Program-made: the position numbers and the translations under genes
In this document: positions 16,807-27,000 of the stretch, piece after piece
Layout: the number at the start of each line of letters is the position of its first letter
Numbering within the stretch: position 1 is the first letter of the stretch
Assembly: GCA_910586765.1 (NCBI GenBank)
Contig: CAJUJJ010000002.1
Span: 62,001 to 126,000 of the forward strand
Source: an uncultured Clostridia bacterium
GTDB taxonomy: Bacteria > Bacillota > Clostridia > Lachnospirales > Anaerotignaceae
Reading direction: 5' to 3'
Length of the DNA: 64,000 bases
Notes under the pieces: generated by a model
What the model was told of the DNA's origin: nothing
Seen by the model: the letters and a program-made list of their open reading frames with translations, nothing else
Databases searched by the model: none

Positions 16807-18027
16807 TTAAGAACGATAATCTCCATTGATACTTACATATTCATGACTTAAATCACAGCCCCAAGCAGTTGCTTTTTCATTTCCCTCTTGTATTCTAATT
16901 TCCACTGTAATTTCTTTTTCACTTAATATTTCTGCTGCTTTTTGCTCATCAAAAACAATAGGGTCTCCCTTTATCATTAAATCAATACTGCCTTTCGCAC
17001 TATGATAAACAATATCTACTTTTTTGGTATCAAATTTTACGCCAGAATAGCCCATAGCACACAACACACGTCCCCAATTTGCATCTTGCCCATACATAGC
17101 AGTTTTTACCAAATTAGATGTAACAACAGATTTTGCCATTGTTTTAGCATATTGTTGTGTTTTAGCACCTGTTACATTTACTTCTATAAATTTTGTAGCA
17201 CCTTCTCCATCCCTTACCAAATCCTTTGCTAATTTTGTATTGACAAAGTGCAATGCTTTTTGAAATGCTTCATAATCTGCATTTTTTTCTGTAATTTCTG
17301 CATTACCTGCCATACCATTGGCAAGCACAATCACCGTATCATTTGTACTGGTATCACCATCTACAGAAACCATATTATATGATGTTTGTATACTCTGTTT
17401 TAACATTTCATCAAGCAATTCTCTTTTGATACACACATCGCTTGTAATAAAAGCCAGCATTGTAGCCATATTAGGGTGTATCATACCACTACCTTTTGCC
17501 ATACCGCCTATTGTTACCATTTTTCCTCCAATTTCCAACTGTACTGCAATTTCTTTGGAATAAGTATCTGTTGTCATAATACCTTCTGCTGCCAAATGTC
17601 CATGTTCTACTGTTTCTCCTAATTTTGGAAAAAGCATAGCAATACCATTTTTTACTTTTTCAATAGGAAATGTTGCACCAATCACACCTGTAGATGCTGT
17701 CAATATTTGTTCTTGTCCCACATTTAAACAGTTTGCCAATGTTTCAGCCATTTCTTGATTTGCTTTTTCTCCTTCTATTCCTGTACACGCATTTGCATTG
17801 CCACTGTTGATTACAATGCCTTTTATATACTGTTTCTGCTCCATAATTTCCATATTACGCAATACAGAAGTTGCTTTTACTACATTTGTTGTAAAAGCTC
17901 CTGCTGCTGTTGCTGGTACATCACTTATCAATATTGCCATATCTTTACTATCTTGTTTAATGCCTACTGCACCACCTATTGCTTTATATCCCTTTGCTGC
18001 GGTAACACCGCCTTTTATTTCTTTCAC
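16807..18027 (-). CDS. argJ: ArgJ ornithine acetyltransferase, downstream copy
   Basis: The 406-residue protein transfers the acetyl group of acetylornithine to glutamate and, in bifunctional forms, also makes acetylglutamate from acetyl-CoA. The autoproteolysis and nucleophile motif KGSGMIHPNMATMLAF, with the Thr after Ala, is intact. SVDGDTSTNDTV and the C-terminal WGCDLSHEYVSINGDYR are also intact. The start is GTG with GGAGAAAA upstream. A second, clearly diverged argJ lies two genes upstream. Both look functional, so this is a paralogue rather than a decaying copy. Confidence 0.93.
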   Translation of the reverse strand: MKEIKGGVTAAKGYKAIGGAVGIKQDSKDMAILISDVPATAAGAFTTNVVKATSVLRNMEIMEQKQYIKGIVINSGNANACTGIEGEKANQEMAETLANCLNVGQEQILTASTGVIGATFPIEKVKNGIAMLFPKLGETVEHGHLAAEGIMTTDTYSKEIAVQLEIGGKMVTIGGMAKGSGMIHPNMATMLAFITSDVCIKRELLDEMLKQSIQTSYNMVSVDGDTSTNDTVIVLANGMAGNAEITEKNADYEAFQKALHFVNTKLAKDLVRDGEGATKFIEVNVTGAKTQQYAKTMAKSVVTSNLVKTAMYGQDANWGRVLCAMGYSGVKFDTKKVDIVYHSAKGSIDLMIKGDPIVFDEQKAAEILSEKEITVEIRIQEGNEKATAWGCDLSHEYVSINGDYRS

Positions 18028-18029
18028 TT

Positions 18030-18431
18030 TTATTTTCTCCTTTCACTTCTATTTTCCCACAATAACAACACTATTGTTATCGCTATAATCATATGCAACA
18101 ATAATAAAAATTCAAACCACGAAATACCTGAATGAAGTAAATATACTGTCAATAACCATACGAAACAACAAACTATTTGCAATATCAATGCAACAATCAT
18201 TGGTATTCTTTTTTTTAATACTATTGATAATAACAACAATACTACGCATTGAAGCAATATTATAAAATAAGGCTTTAACAATAACAGCATAAAGAGAGAA
18301 GCAAATCCCGCAAAATACATATATTTTTTTGTTTCATATATTGCAAATGCCACATAACTAATCATTATAATACTGAGTACAATATCAATACATAAAAATA
18401 TTTTGATATATTTTGTATTTTGTTTCTGCAT
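18030..18431 (-). CDS. Four-helix membrane protein between the two argJ genes
   Basis: The start at 18431 is preferred because GAGAGG precedes it by seven bases, giving 133 residues. Four hydrophobic segments (about 8-28, 35-60, 68-95 and 100-125) leave almost no soluble part, and the C-terminus ends in basic RSERRK. No family is recognised. It starts 35 bp after one argJ and ends 2 bp before the next, so it must be co-transcribed. An amino-acid transport or membrane-recruiting role would be a guess from context only. Confidence 0.65.
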   Translation of the reverse strand: MQKQNTKYIKIFLCIDIVLSIIMISYVAFAIYETKKYMYFAGFASLFMLLLLKPYFIILLQCVVLLLLSIVLKKRIPMIVALILQIVCCFVWLLTVYLLHSGISWFEFLLLLHMIIAITIVLLLWENRSERRK

Positions 18432-18465
18432 TGCCAAACCTCTCAATATAATGCTTGTTTTATCA

Positions 18466-19692
18466 TTATGTTCTCAAACGATATTCTCCATTTATTCTAA
18501 TATATTCGTGTCCCAAATCGCAGCCCCAAGCTATTGCCTCTTGTTCACCATCATACAATGTAATGTGTATAATAATATCTCTTTCTGCAAGTATTTCAAG
18601 TGCTTTTCCCTCATCAAATGAAATAGGTCGCCCTTGTTCCATAAGTGCTAAATACCCCTTTTCATTCTGAAATGCAATATCTACTCTTTCTGGATTAAAA
18701 AATCCTCCAGAACCACCCATTGCTGCCAATACACGCCCCCAATTTGCATCTTCGCCATACATAGCAGTTTTAACTAAATTATCATTGATAATTGCTTTTG
18801 CTAATTTTCTGGCATCTTGTTTTGTTTTTGCTCCTGTTACTACTGCTGCAATTAATTTGCTTGCACCTTCTCCATCGTGTATTACTTGTATTGCTAATTT
18901 TTGATTGATATACAATATAGCATCTTTAAATTTTTTATAATCTTCACTTTCTTCTGTAAAAGGTTCATTTTCAGCCATACCATTCGCCAAAAGCAATGCC
19001 ATATCATTTGTACTTACTGCACCATCTACAGAAATCATATTATACGTAATTTCTACAGCATCTGAAAGTGCTTTTTGAAGCAACTGTTGAGAAATGACAG
19101 CATCTGTTGCTATAAATGCCAATACTGTAGCCATATTAGGGTGTATCATACCGCTGCCCTTTGCCATAGCACCTATTGTTACCGTTTTTCCTCCTAATTC
19201 CAATTCCACAGCAACTTCTTTTAAAAAAGTATCTGTTGTAATAATACCTGCTGCTGCTTCTTTAGCACTTTGTCTATCTTCTTTTAGCTGAGGCGTTATT
19301 TCTTGAATACCTTTTTCAATTATATCAATAGGCATTTGTTTTCCTATAATACCTGTTGCTGCTGTCAATACTTCTTCTGGGCTAATTTGAAGCATTTTGG
19401 CATAAACATCAGCCATTTTTTGATTGTCTAATATACCCTGCTCTCCTGTACAAGCATTAGCATTTCCGCTAATTGTAACAAGCCCTTTTATTTCTTTGCC
19501 GCTTTTTATCATTTGTTCATTTCTTATTACAGGAGCTGCTCTGACAATATTTTGAGTAAACATACCAGCAGCAACAGCTGGCTTTTCACTATACAAAAGA
19601 GATAAATCCTTTTTTATTTTTTTAATGCCTATGTGTGCACCTGCCGCTAAAAATCCTTTTGCTGCTGTAATGCCCCCATCAATAATTCTCAT
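18466..19692 (-). CDS. argJ: ArgJ ornithine acetyltransferase, upstream copy
   Basis: The product has 408 residues. The nucleophile motif KGSGMIHPNMATVLAF and the C-terminal WGCDLGHEYIRINGEYR are intact. The rest differs from the downstream copy at many positions, for example the acidic loop ENEPFTEESEDYKKF against NAEITEKNADYEAF, so the duplication is old. It lies 19 bp after argC, the usual argC-argJ order, which makes it the ancestral-position copy. One possibility is that one copy has kept only the ornithine-dependent transfer and the other the acetyl-CoA-dependent reaction. The sequence alone does not show which. Confidence 0.92.
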   Translation of the reverse strand: MRIIDGGITAAKGFLAAGAHIGIKKIKKDLSLLYSEKPAVAAGMFTQNIVRAAPVIRNEQMIKSGKEIKGLVTISGNANACTGEQGILDNQKMADVYAKMLQISPEEVLTAATGIIGKQMPIDIIEKGIQEITPQLKEDRQSAKEAAAGIITTDTFLKEVAVELELGGKTVTIGAMAKGSGMIHPNMATVLAFIATDAVISQQLLQKALSDAVEITYNMISVDGAVSTNDMALLLANGMAENEPFTEESEDYKKFKDAILYINQKLAIQVIHDGEGASKLIAAVVTGAKTKQDARKLAKAIINDNLVKTAMYGEDANWGRVLAAMGGSGGFFNPERVDIAFQNEKGYLALMEQGRPISFDEGKALEILAERDIIIHITLYDGEQEAIAWGCDLGHEYIRINGEYRLRT

Positions 19693-19711
19693 AATTGCTC
19701 CTCCTTTTTAT

Positions 19712-20755
19712 TTATGCTGGAAATATAGGTGCTTGACAAAGTCCAGTGTCTTCTTTTAATCCAAATACAATATTCATATTTTGCACTGCTTGTCCTGCTG
19801 CTCCTTTTACCAAATTATCTATCGCCCCTATTACTATAATTCTTTTTGTTCTTTCATCTACCGTAAAGCCAATATCCACAAAATTAGAACCCTTTACCCA
19901 TCTTGTTTCTGGAAAAACGCCTTTTTTTGTCACTCTTACAAAATGCTCTTTTGCATACCACTTTTCATATGCTTTTCTAACATCTTGTTCCGTTACATTT
20001 TGTTTCAATGTAGCATAACAAGTTGCTAATATGCCCCTATTCATAGGAGTTAAATGTGGTGTAAATGAAAGTGTTATTTTTTCTCCAGCAATATAAGAAA
20101 GCTGTTCTTCAATTTCTGGTGTATGTCTGTGAGAAGCGATTTTATATGCTTTCATATTTTCGTTTGCTTCACAATATAAACTGCCTGTTACAAGTCCTCT
20201 GCCTGCTCCGCTTACACCAGATTTTGCATCTATAATAATGCTTTTATTGTCTATCAATTTCTCTGACAAAAGCGGTATCAGCGACAATATACTGCAAGTT
20301 GTATAACAGCCAGGATTTGCAATCAATTTTGCTTTTTTTATTTTTTCTCTGTTTACTTCACAAAGTCCATATACTGCTTGTTTTAAAAGTTGTTTCCCTT
20401 CATGAGGCAATTCATACCACTTTTCATAATCATTTACATCTTGCAATCTAAAATCAGCACCAAAATCAATAATTACTGTTTTTTGTAATATTTCTTCTGT
20501 CACTTTTTTTGCAGCGACACCATGAGGCAAAGCCAAAAATACAACATCGCACTGTTCTGCCATTTTTTCAATATCTTCTTCTTCGCAAACCAATGTATTA
20601 ATCTCTCTATAGTTTTCATACACTTCACTAAATTCTTTTCCGATATATCTTTGAGAAGTAAGTGTTTTTAATTCCACATCAGGGTGCTGCATTAACAATC
20701 TTACCAATTCATTTCCTGCATATCCCGTTGCACCAATAACGCCTGCTTTTATCAT
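19712..20755 (-). CDS. argC: N-acetyl-gamma-glutamyl-phosphate reductase
   Basis: The 347-residue enzyme reduces acetylglutamyl phosphate with NADPH to the semialdehyde. GVIGATGYAGNELVRLL is the dinucleotide-binding loop. VFLALPHGVA and the active site ANPGCYTTCSILSLIPLL, with its catalytic Cys, are present. SGVSGAGRG and HRHTPEIEEQL follow. It is the first gene of the operon, with a strong promoter 37 bp upstream. Confidence 0.96.
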   Translation of the reverse strand: MIKAGVIGATGYAGNELVRLLMQHPDVELKTLTSQRYIGKEFSEVYENYREINTLVCEEEDIEKMAEQCDVVFLALPHGVAAKKVTEEILQKTVIIDFGADFRLQDVNDYEKWYELPHEGKQLLKQAVYGLCEVNREKIKKAKLIANPGCYTTCSILSLIPLLSEKLIDNKSIIIDAKSGVSGAGRGLVTGSLYCEANENMKAYKIASHRHTPEIEEQLSYIAGEKITLSFTPHLTPMNRGILATCYATLKQNVTEQDVRKAYEKWYAKEHFVRVTKKGVFPETRWVKGSNFVDIGFTVDERTKRIIVIGAIDNLVKGAAGQAVQNMNIVFGLKEDTGLCQAPIFPA

Positions 20756-20791
20756 AAATCATTCCTCCGTTTTTCATTCTTTAATGTTATA

Positions 20792-20820
20792 ATTATACAT
20801 AAGCTATTATTATTATGCAA
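20792..20820 (-). promoter_or_regulatory. Arginine operon promoter
   Basis: On the minus strand TTGCAT (20820-20815), 17 bases, TATAAT (20797-20792). The surrounding TGCATAATAATAATA and TGTATAATTATAACA stretches resemble half-matches to ARG boxes, so ArgR control is possible but not shown. Confidence 0.75.
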
Positions 20821-21002
20821 GTAAAAATATTTAAAAATCACAATATTATGTTTTTTACCAGTTAAAATAGTTTTGTATTTATACATATGATATGAATAAA
20901 TATAATACCAATAATTGTTTCTATATCATTTTACTACATTTCACTGTTGTAATATTTGCCAAAGTATTTATTTTGTTTTACAAAATTTCAGCAATATCCA
21001 TA

Positions 21003-21035
21003 AAAAACCCCCTGTATTTTTACAGAGGGTTTTTA
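21003..21035 (-). terminator. Terminator of the giant SLH gene
   Basis: On the minus strand CCCTCTGTA-aaaa-TACAGGGGG is followed by six T residues, about 10 bp after the stop. Confidence 0.92.
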
Positions 21036-21045
21036 TACTATTTAT

Positions 21046-24000
21046 TTAGTTTGACACTCTAATGTCTTTTGTACATACCATTCTTTCACCAGAAGAAGTA
21101 TATACAATCGCTCTGACTGTTACAGTACCAGTATTTGACGCTCTCAACAAACCATCAGTAAGTCCAATTTTTGCATTTGTACCGCCATCATCTGCAATTT
21201 CCCAATCCACATCAGTGTATTGTTGTCTTGTAGATTTTGAAACAGCTTTCAAACGGATACTAATTCCTTTTTTACATTCTCCAGAAAATTCTATATTTAC
21301 ATCTGAATTAGATATTGTACTATCCAATTTTCTTTCATTTTCTGTATATGTTGTTGTTTTTGATGAACTACCGCCACCTGCTGAACTTGTTGATGAAGTA
21401 CCTACTTCTGTTGTACCTACAGACACCACTTGTCTTGTTGATGACTGTATTGTATTGGCAGGCATTTGCTGAACTGGTGTTGTAGTATTTGTACTAGGTG
21501 TACTTGTGTTTGGTGTATTTATAATTGTGCCTTGTGGCGTAACTTGTATTGTAACTTGTTTTACAAAATCAGCACCTTCTCCCAAACCATCTTTTACAAC
21601 TGCTGATACCGTAAATGTACCAGAAACATTTGTTCCCAATGTCAATTTATTTGTTGTGTTATTCAATACACCAATTTTTCCAGATGGTATCATATTAATA
21701 CTTCCTGGTGTAGTAATTGCAATAGGAGAGCCTTTTTCAACTGTCCATTTTACAGTTTTGTTTGTTGCATTTTCTGGAAATACTTTTACACCTGTATGCA
21801 CTGAAACACCATTTACAGTTGTTGTATTGTCAAGCAAATCCAATATTGTTTGTTTGCTCTTGTCGCTTGTAACGGCATAGCCTCCTGCGATAGGCTGCAA
21901 TCCTGCTATATCATTAAAGCTGATGTCTGTTACTGCAACAAAACCATTTTCATCTGGAGTACCTGTTGTTATTTGATTGCTCGTATCGCTTGGTACTTGA
22001 ACTGCATTGTTGCTGTTGTTTGGTGTTTGAACTGCATTGTTGTTGTTTGTTGCTTGGTTTGTATTGCTTCCAGCATTTGTTGCTTGGTTTGTGTTTGTTT
22101 GTTCTGTGTTGTTCTCTGTTGAAGGTGCTGTATTAGCCGCTGGTGCTTTTTGTGCAACACTTTGTCTTGTTGTTGGGTCAGCTCCTTGTACTGTAATAGT
22201 TAAGTGTGCAACAAAATCGCCATCTTCTTTATCTGTAGTACCGTATTTTATAGTTGCTGTTAACACAATATCTCCACCTGGATTATTAGGTTTATCGGTA
22301 TCTGATAATATTTCTAAACTAGATTGATCATTTAAATTAACAAAATCACGTAATGTATCAGGAACTGATATAGACCATTTTATACTTTCCTTTGTACTAG
22401 CATTTTCAGGCAATTTCTTTGCATTAGCTAAAACAATTTGTACTCTATCTTTTGCATAGGCTTCTTTGCTTATTGTATACTTATATTCTTTAGAACCAGC
22501 AGGATCAGGTTGTAAATCTCCCATCACTGTTTCCGAAAAGTCTATACCTGTTACTGATATATAATTATTTATTTCTAGGCTTTGTGTTTTACTTTTTACT
22601 GGTATGATACTTCCACCTTGAGTTAATACACCATTTTTCCAAGAAGCAGTAAAGTAAATTTTTCTATTTGCATCTGTTTTAATAGTATCTTTATCTGGTA
22701 ACTTATAAGTATAAGTGCCATTATTTAGAGTAGGTTGAGGGGTAATTAGTTTTGCATCACTTCCGTCTGCATTTATTCCTATCGACCACACTATTTTATC
22801 AGTACCTTCATAAGCATGATAAGTCGCATTTAAAGGCTGTACTCCATTATTACCTACCATTAATTGAATTTCATCTTCAGGATTTGCTACTTGTATTATA
22901 CCACCATCATCTACTATATCAAAGCTAGAACTATTTACAGCAATCGGAACAAACGTATTAGTAATTGTAAATGTTGTTGTTCCTTTGTTTTCCACTGTTG
23001 CAGTCAACTCAATTTTTTCATTTGGCTGTCCTTTTAAAGTCAACACTTGGTTTTTGCCTGGAGCAGGTGGGGTAATTTCTGCTATGTCAGCTTTAATATC
23101 TGGTGCAATAGCCCAAGTAATTGGTGTACCATTACCTAATTCATAGTCTAATTCTATTTTGTCATATCCTTGAATAGTACATTCATTATTGTTATTAACA
23201 GTAATACCTAGACCGTTTCCATCTTTACCAATTTCTGTCTTACTTGGTAATTTAACTGGTTGTGCTTTACAAGCTACACTAACTGCATTAGACTCAGCCA
23301 TATTTTTTACATCTTGGTCAGCTTCACCAATACTTTTATCATATTCTACAATAGCTCTAAAATACACTGTTTTAGGGTCATAATTGTCCCTATTCAAATC
23401 ACCATTTTCACCGCCTTGCACTATATATCCTATATGATAAACACCTTTATCATCTGGAAAATATATGTCATATCCATCTACGTCTTTATTTGTTAAACAA
23501 CTTTCTGGAATATCTACCCATGTATCTTTTTTAGGATTTCCATCACTATCTAAAGTAGTATTCTTTTGCCATTTTAATATCCTTGTATATGGTGTTTTAT
23601 CAGCATTATCTACTTGTGCAGAAAGTATAATAATATCACCAATATCTGTACCCTTACTGTCATCTATTTTATTCATAGTAACTTCAGGTGGTAATACATT
23701 AACTGTTATTTTGATTTGTTCATCTGTTTCTGCATTAATCAAGTCAAAATCTTCATCTTTTCCCTTACCATTTTTAATATATGGTCTTAATACAATCTCT
23801 CCCGGATAACCTGTTGAAACAATTTTAGTATTTGCACCATTTTTGCCTGCTTGTATTGTTGCAGTTTTTACATCTTCACTAGAACGTGTATCGCTTTTGA
23901 TTTTCCATTCTATTTGTTGATATGTTGCATTTTCAGGCAAAATTTCTATTTCTTTTGTAATTGCTTCTGTATCTAAATCCAATTCTTGTATACCAGTCAT

Positions 24001-27000
24001 TTCTTTTCCATTTGTTTTTAGGTCATTAGAAATCATAATTTGTTTAACTGGTATAATTTGAGTACCTATAAATTGTATTGTAAATACTTTTTTATAATCT
24101 ACCATTTTTCCATATCCATTTGGTATGGTTGCCTCAATTTTCACTTCTCCTGTAGGCGTTGCCATCGTTTTTTCAGTAATACTGTCGCCTTCTTTATATA
24201 CTTGCCTTACAACTAATGTAGGTACTGTACCACCATTTCCTGTTTTTGTATCATCAATTCCTACATAAAGGCTTTGTTGACCTTCTACCTCATCAATTTT
24301 TTCACTACCTGGTACTACTTTCCATTGAATATTTTGTCTATCATTTGCTGCTGTTGCTTGTGATGGCACATAAGTAAAGTTTTGTGGTGACAATATATAC
24401 TGATTGCTTTGACAATATAGTTGATCAGAATTAGAAAGCATCAATCCTGGCTTTTCTGACAAAGGCACATCAACGTGCAGTTCTATAACATCTGACTGGT
24501 AAACTGGTGCACTAACATTCGATTCCTTACTTGTGTCATATACTTGTACTCTCAACATTACCGCATGACCATTATTTTCTGTTGTTTTTAATACACCTAG
24601 TGTACTATTTTCTGCCTGTGTTAAATTGATACTCATATCTGTTGTATTACTTACAATTGCCCACTTTGTCTTTAAAAATTCTTCATTAGGGTCATTTGTT
24701 TCTAAATTTGCCATCAATAACTGTATTGTTTCTCCAGCAATACAATAATATCTTCCCTCATCATTCTGTGTTAATTTATTTCCGTCCAAATCTGTAAGCA
24801 GTGTTGTCACTTTATATTTATAGCCGCTTGGTTTTGTAGCTGGTACATCTTCATCATCTGAAGTAATGCCAATTTCATTTTTACCTGCTCCTGCTTTAAA
24901 TGTTGCAGAAATCGTATGATTTTTTATCACATTTTTAAATGTATATGTTACTTTGTTATAAATTCCACCACTTTCGCTTATTCTTCTCAAGCTTTTTTCA
25001 TTTTCTGTACCTTTATCAATGGTAATATCATCAATATGGTAATCTTTATCTGCTGTAAATGTAACAGAGCCTTCTTCGCCCTCTTTTACAGTAACTATCT
25101 CATTATCAAATTTACCACCTGTACCATTTACTGTTGCAGTAATAGTATAGCCATCTTCAGATGGTTTATTATTATCATCTCCACCATTATTTGTGCCATT
25201 ACTTGCACTACCTGTACCATCTGTACCTGCTCCTTCTGCAAATGACACTATAATTTCGTGATTTGCTTTGACATTATTAAATGTATAAGTAAATCCACTA
25301 TAATATTTACCGCCTAAATTCAGCTCTCTACCATCTACCACTATCGCTGCTACGTGATAGCTACTATTTGGTGTAATACTATATTCTTTAGAAGAACCAT
25401 TTGCTATTGTCTGTTCTCCCAGTGGTGAAATTGTACCAAGTCCACTAGAATTAGCTGCTACAGAAGATTTTATAGTATAGCTTGCTGCTGCACCATCATC
25501 TCCTACATCACCAGTTTCTCCTACTGTAATACCTGCACCAATAGTATTATTTTGATTTGTCAATAGCTTATCTATTGTACCTGTACCATCTATTTTTACT
25601 GGAGAACGTGCTGTCAATGTGCTAAATTTTCCGCCGTCCATTGTAATGCTGACATCAGTCAGCCCAGAAGCAATTTCTCCATTTGTTATTGTTTTACTTC
25701 CTCTAAGCTGTACAGTATTATTATAATTTACAATTAATTTTTCTGCATCTGCTTCCATTCTAAATGTTTTTGACAATGCTTTATTCAATGTAACTGTATT
25801 TAATTTTGTATTAGATTCCAGTATAGTATCTCCTGTTACAAAAACATTTCCTTTTACAGAAGTATCCCCTCTTAATTTAATTGCTACAGCTTCGTCATAT
25901 CTTCCGCTTGTATTCTTTCTGGAATAAATATGTCCCTGCAATGTACAATCTTCAAATATAACAGAGTTATCTCCTCCGCCTTCTACATACACATCGCCTT
26001 TTACTGTAACATCTTCTATTCTAATGGTACTATCTCCTGCTGCACTTGTTATAATCAAATCGTCATGTGCTGTCAAATCTGTTACTGTAACATCTTCTGC
26101 TGCAATTCTAACACGGTCATAGTCATCTCCATCACCGTCAAAATCTTCATCATCGTCGTCAATGGTCAGATTTTCATAATCGTCATCGTCGTCATCATCA
26201 TCTGTATAACTAAAGTTTGGTTTTCTAGCACCATCTTGCTGTATCAATCTTCTAGGTTCAATTTCGGAGCGTACACCAGAAACATATACTGTCATAGTAT
26301 CAATTTTACCTTTTCCAGAAATACGCACTTTATCATATATCTGCATTTCTGATACTTCTGCATCTTCTCCTAATTTGATTTTTGCTTTATCTGCATTTTT
26401 TGTTATTTCAAATACATCTATATTTGCATTAGCATACAATTTTACATCTACATCTGCATCTAATGTCAATGTATCTACATCTGCGTCAATAATAACTTCT
26501 GATACGCCATCATCATCTATCAGAACATTTTTATATCCTTTGCCATCAATACGTCCTGACTGTTCAAAATACACTTCTTCTACATCAGAACTACCATTAT
26601 TTTTCAATACAGCATTCGATTTATCCATTACTACTTTTGTAATATTACAATTTTCTAATGTAATATTGCTGCCACCTTCTACATACAATGTTCCTTTTAT
26701 TCTAACATTTTTTAGTGTAACATTTTGGCTGCCTACACTACGAGGTATCAACAAATCTCCTGACAATGTTCTGTTTTCCATTCTTGTGCCATCTAAAACA
26801 GTAGCATTTACATAATTGTCATATGTACTGTTGGAACGGGAAGTTGTACTAGTATTTATATTTGAGTTTGTACTAGAACTAGAACTTGATGTTGAAGGTG
26901 TGTAATTATTTGTGTTTGTACTCATATTATAATTACTGTTTGTAATGGTACCTGTATTGCCAAAGCGATTAGAAGAACTTGCTACTTTTTGTAATGCTGC

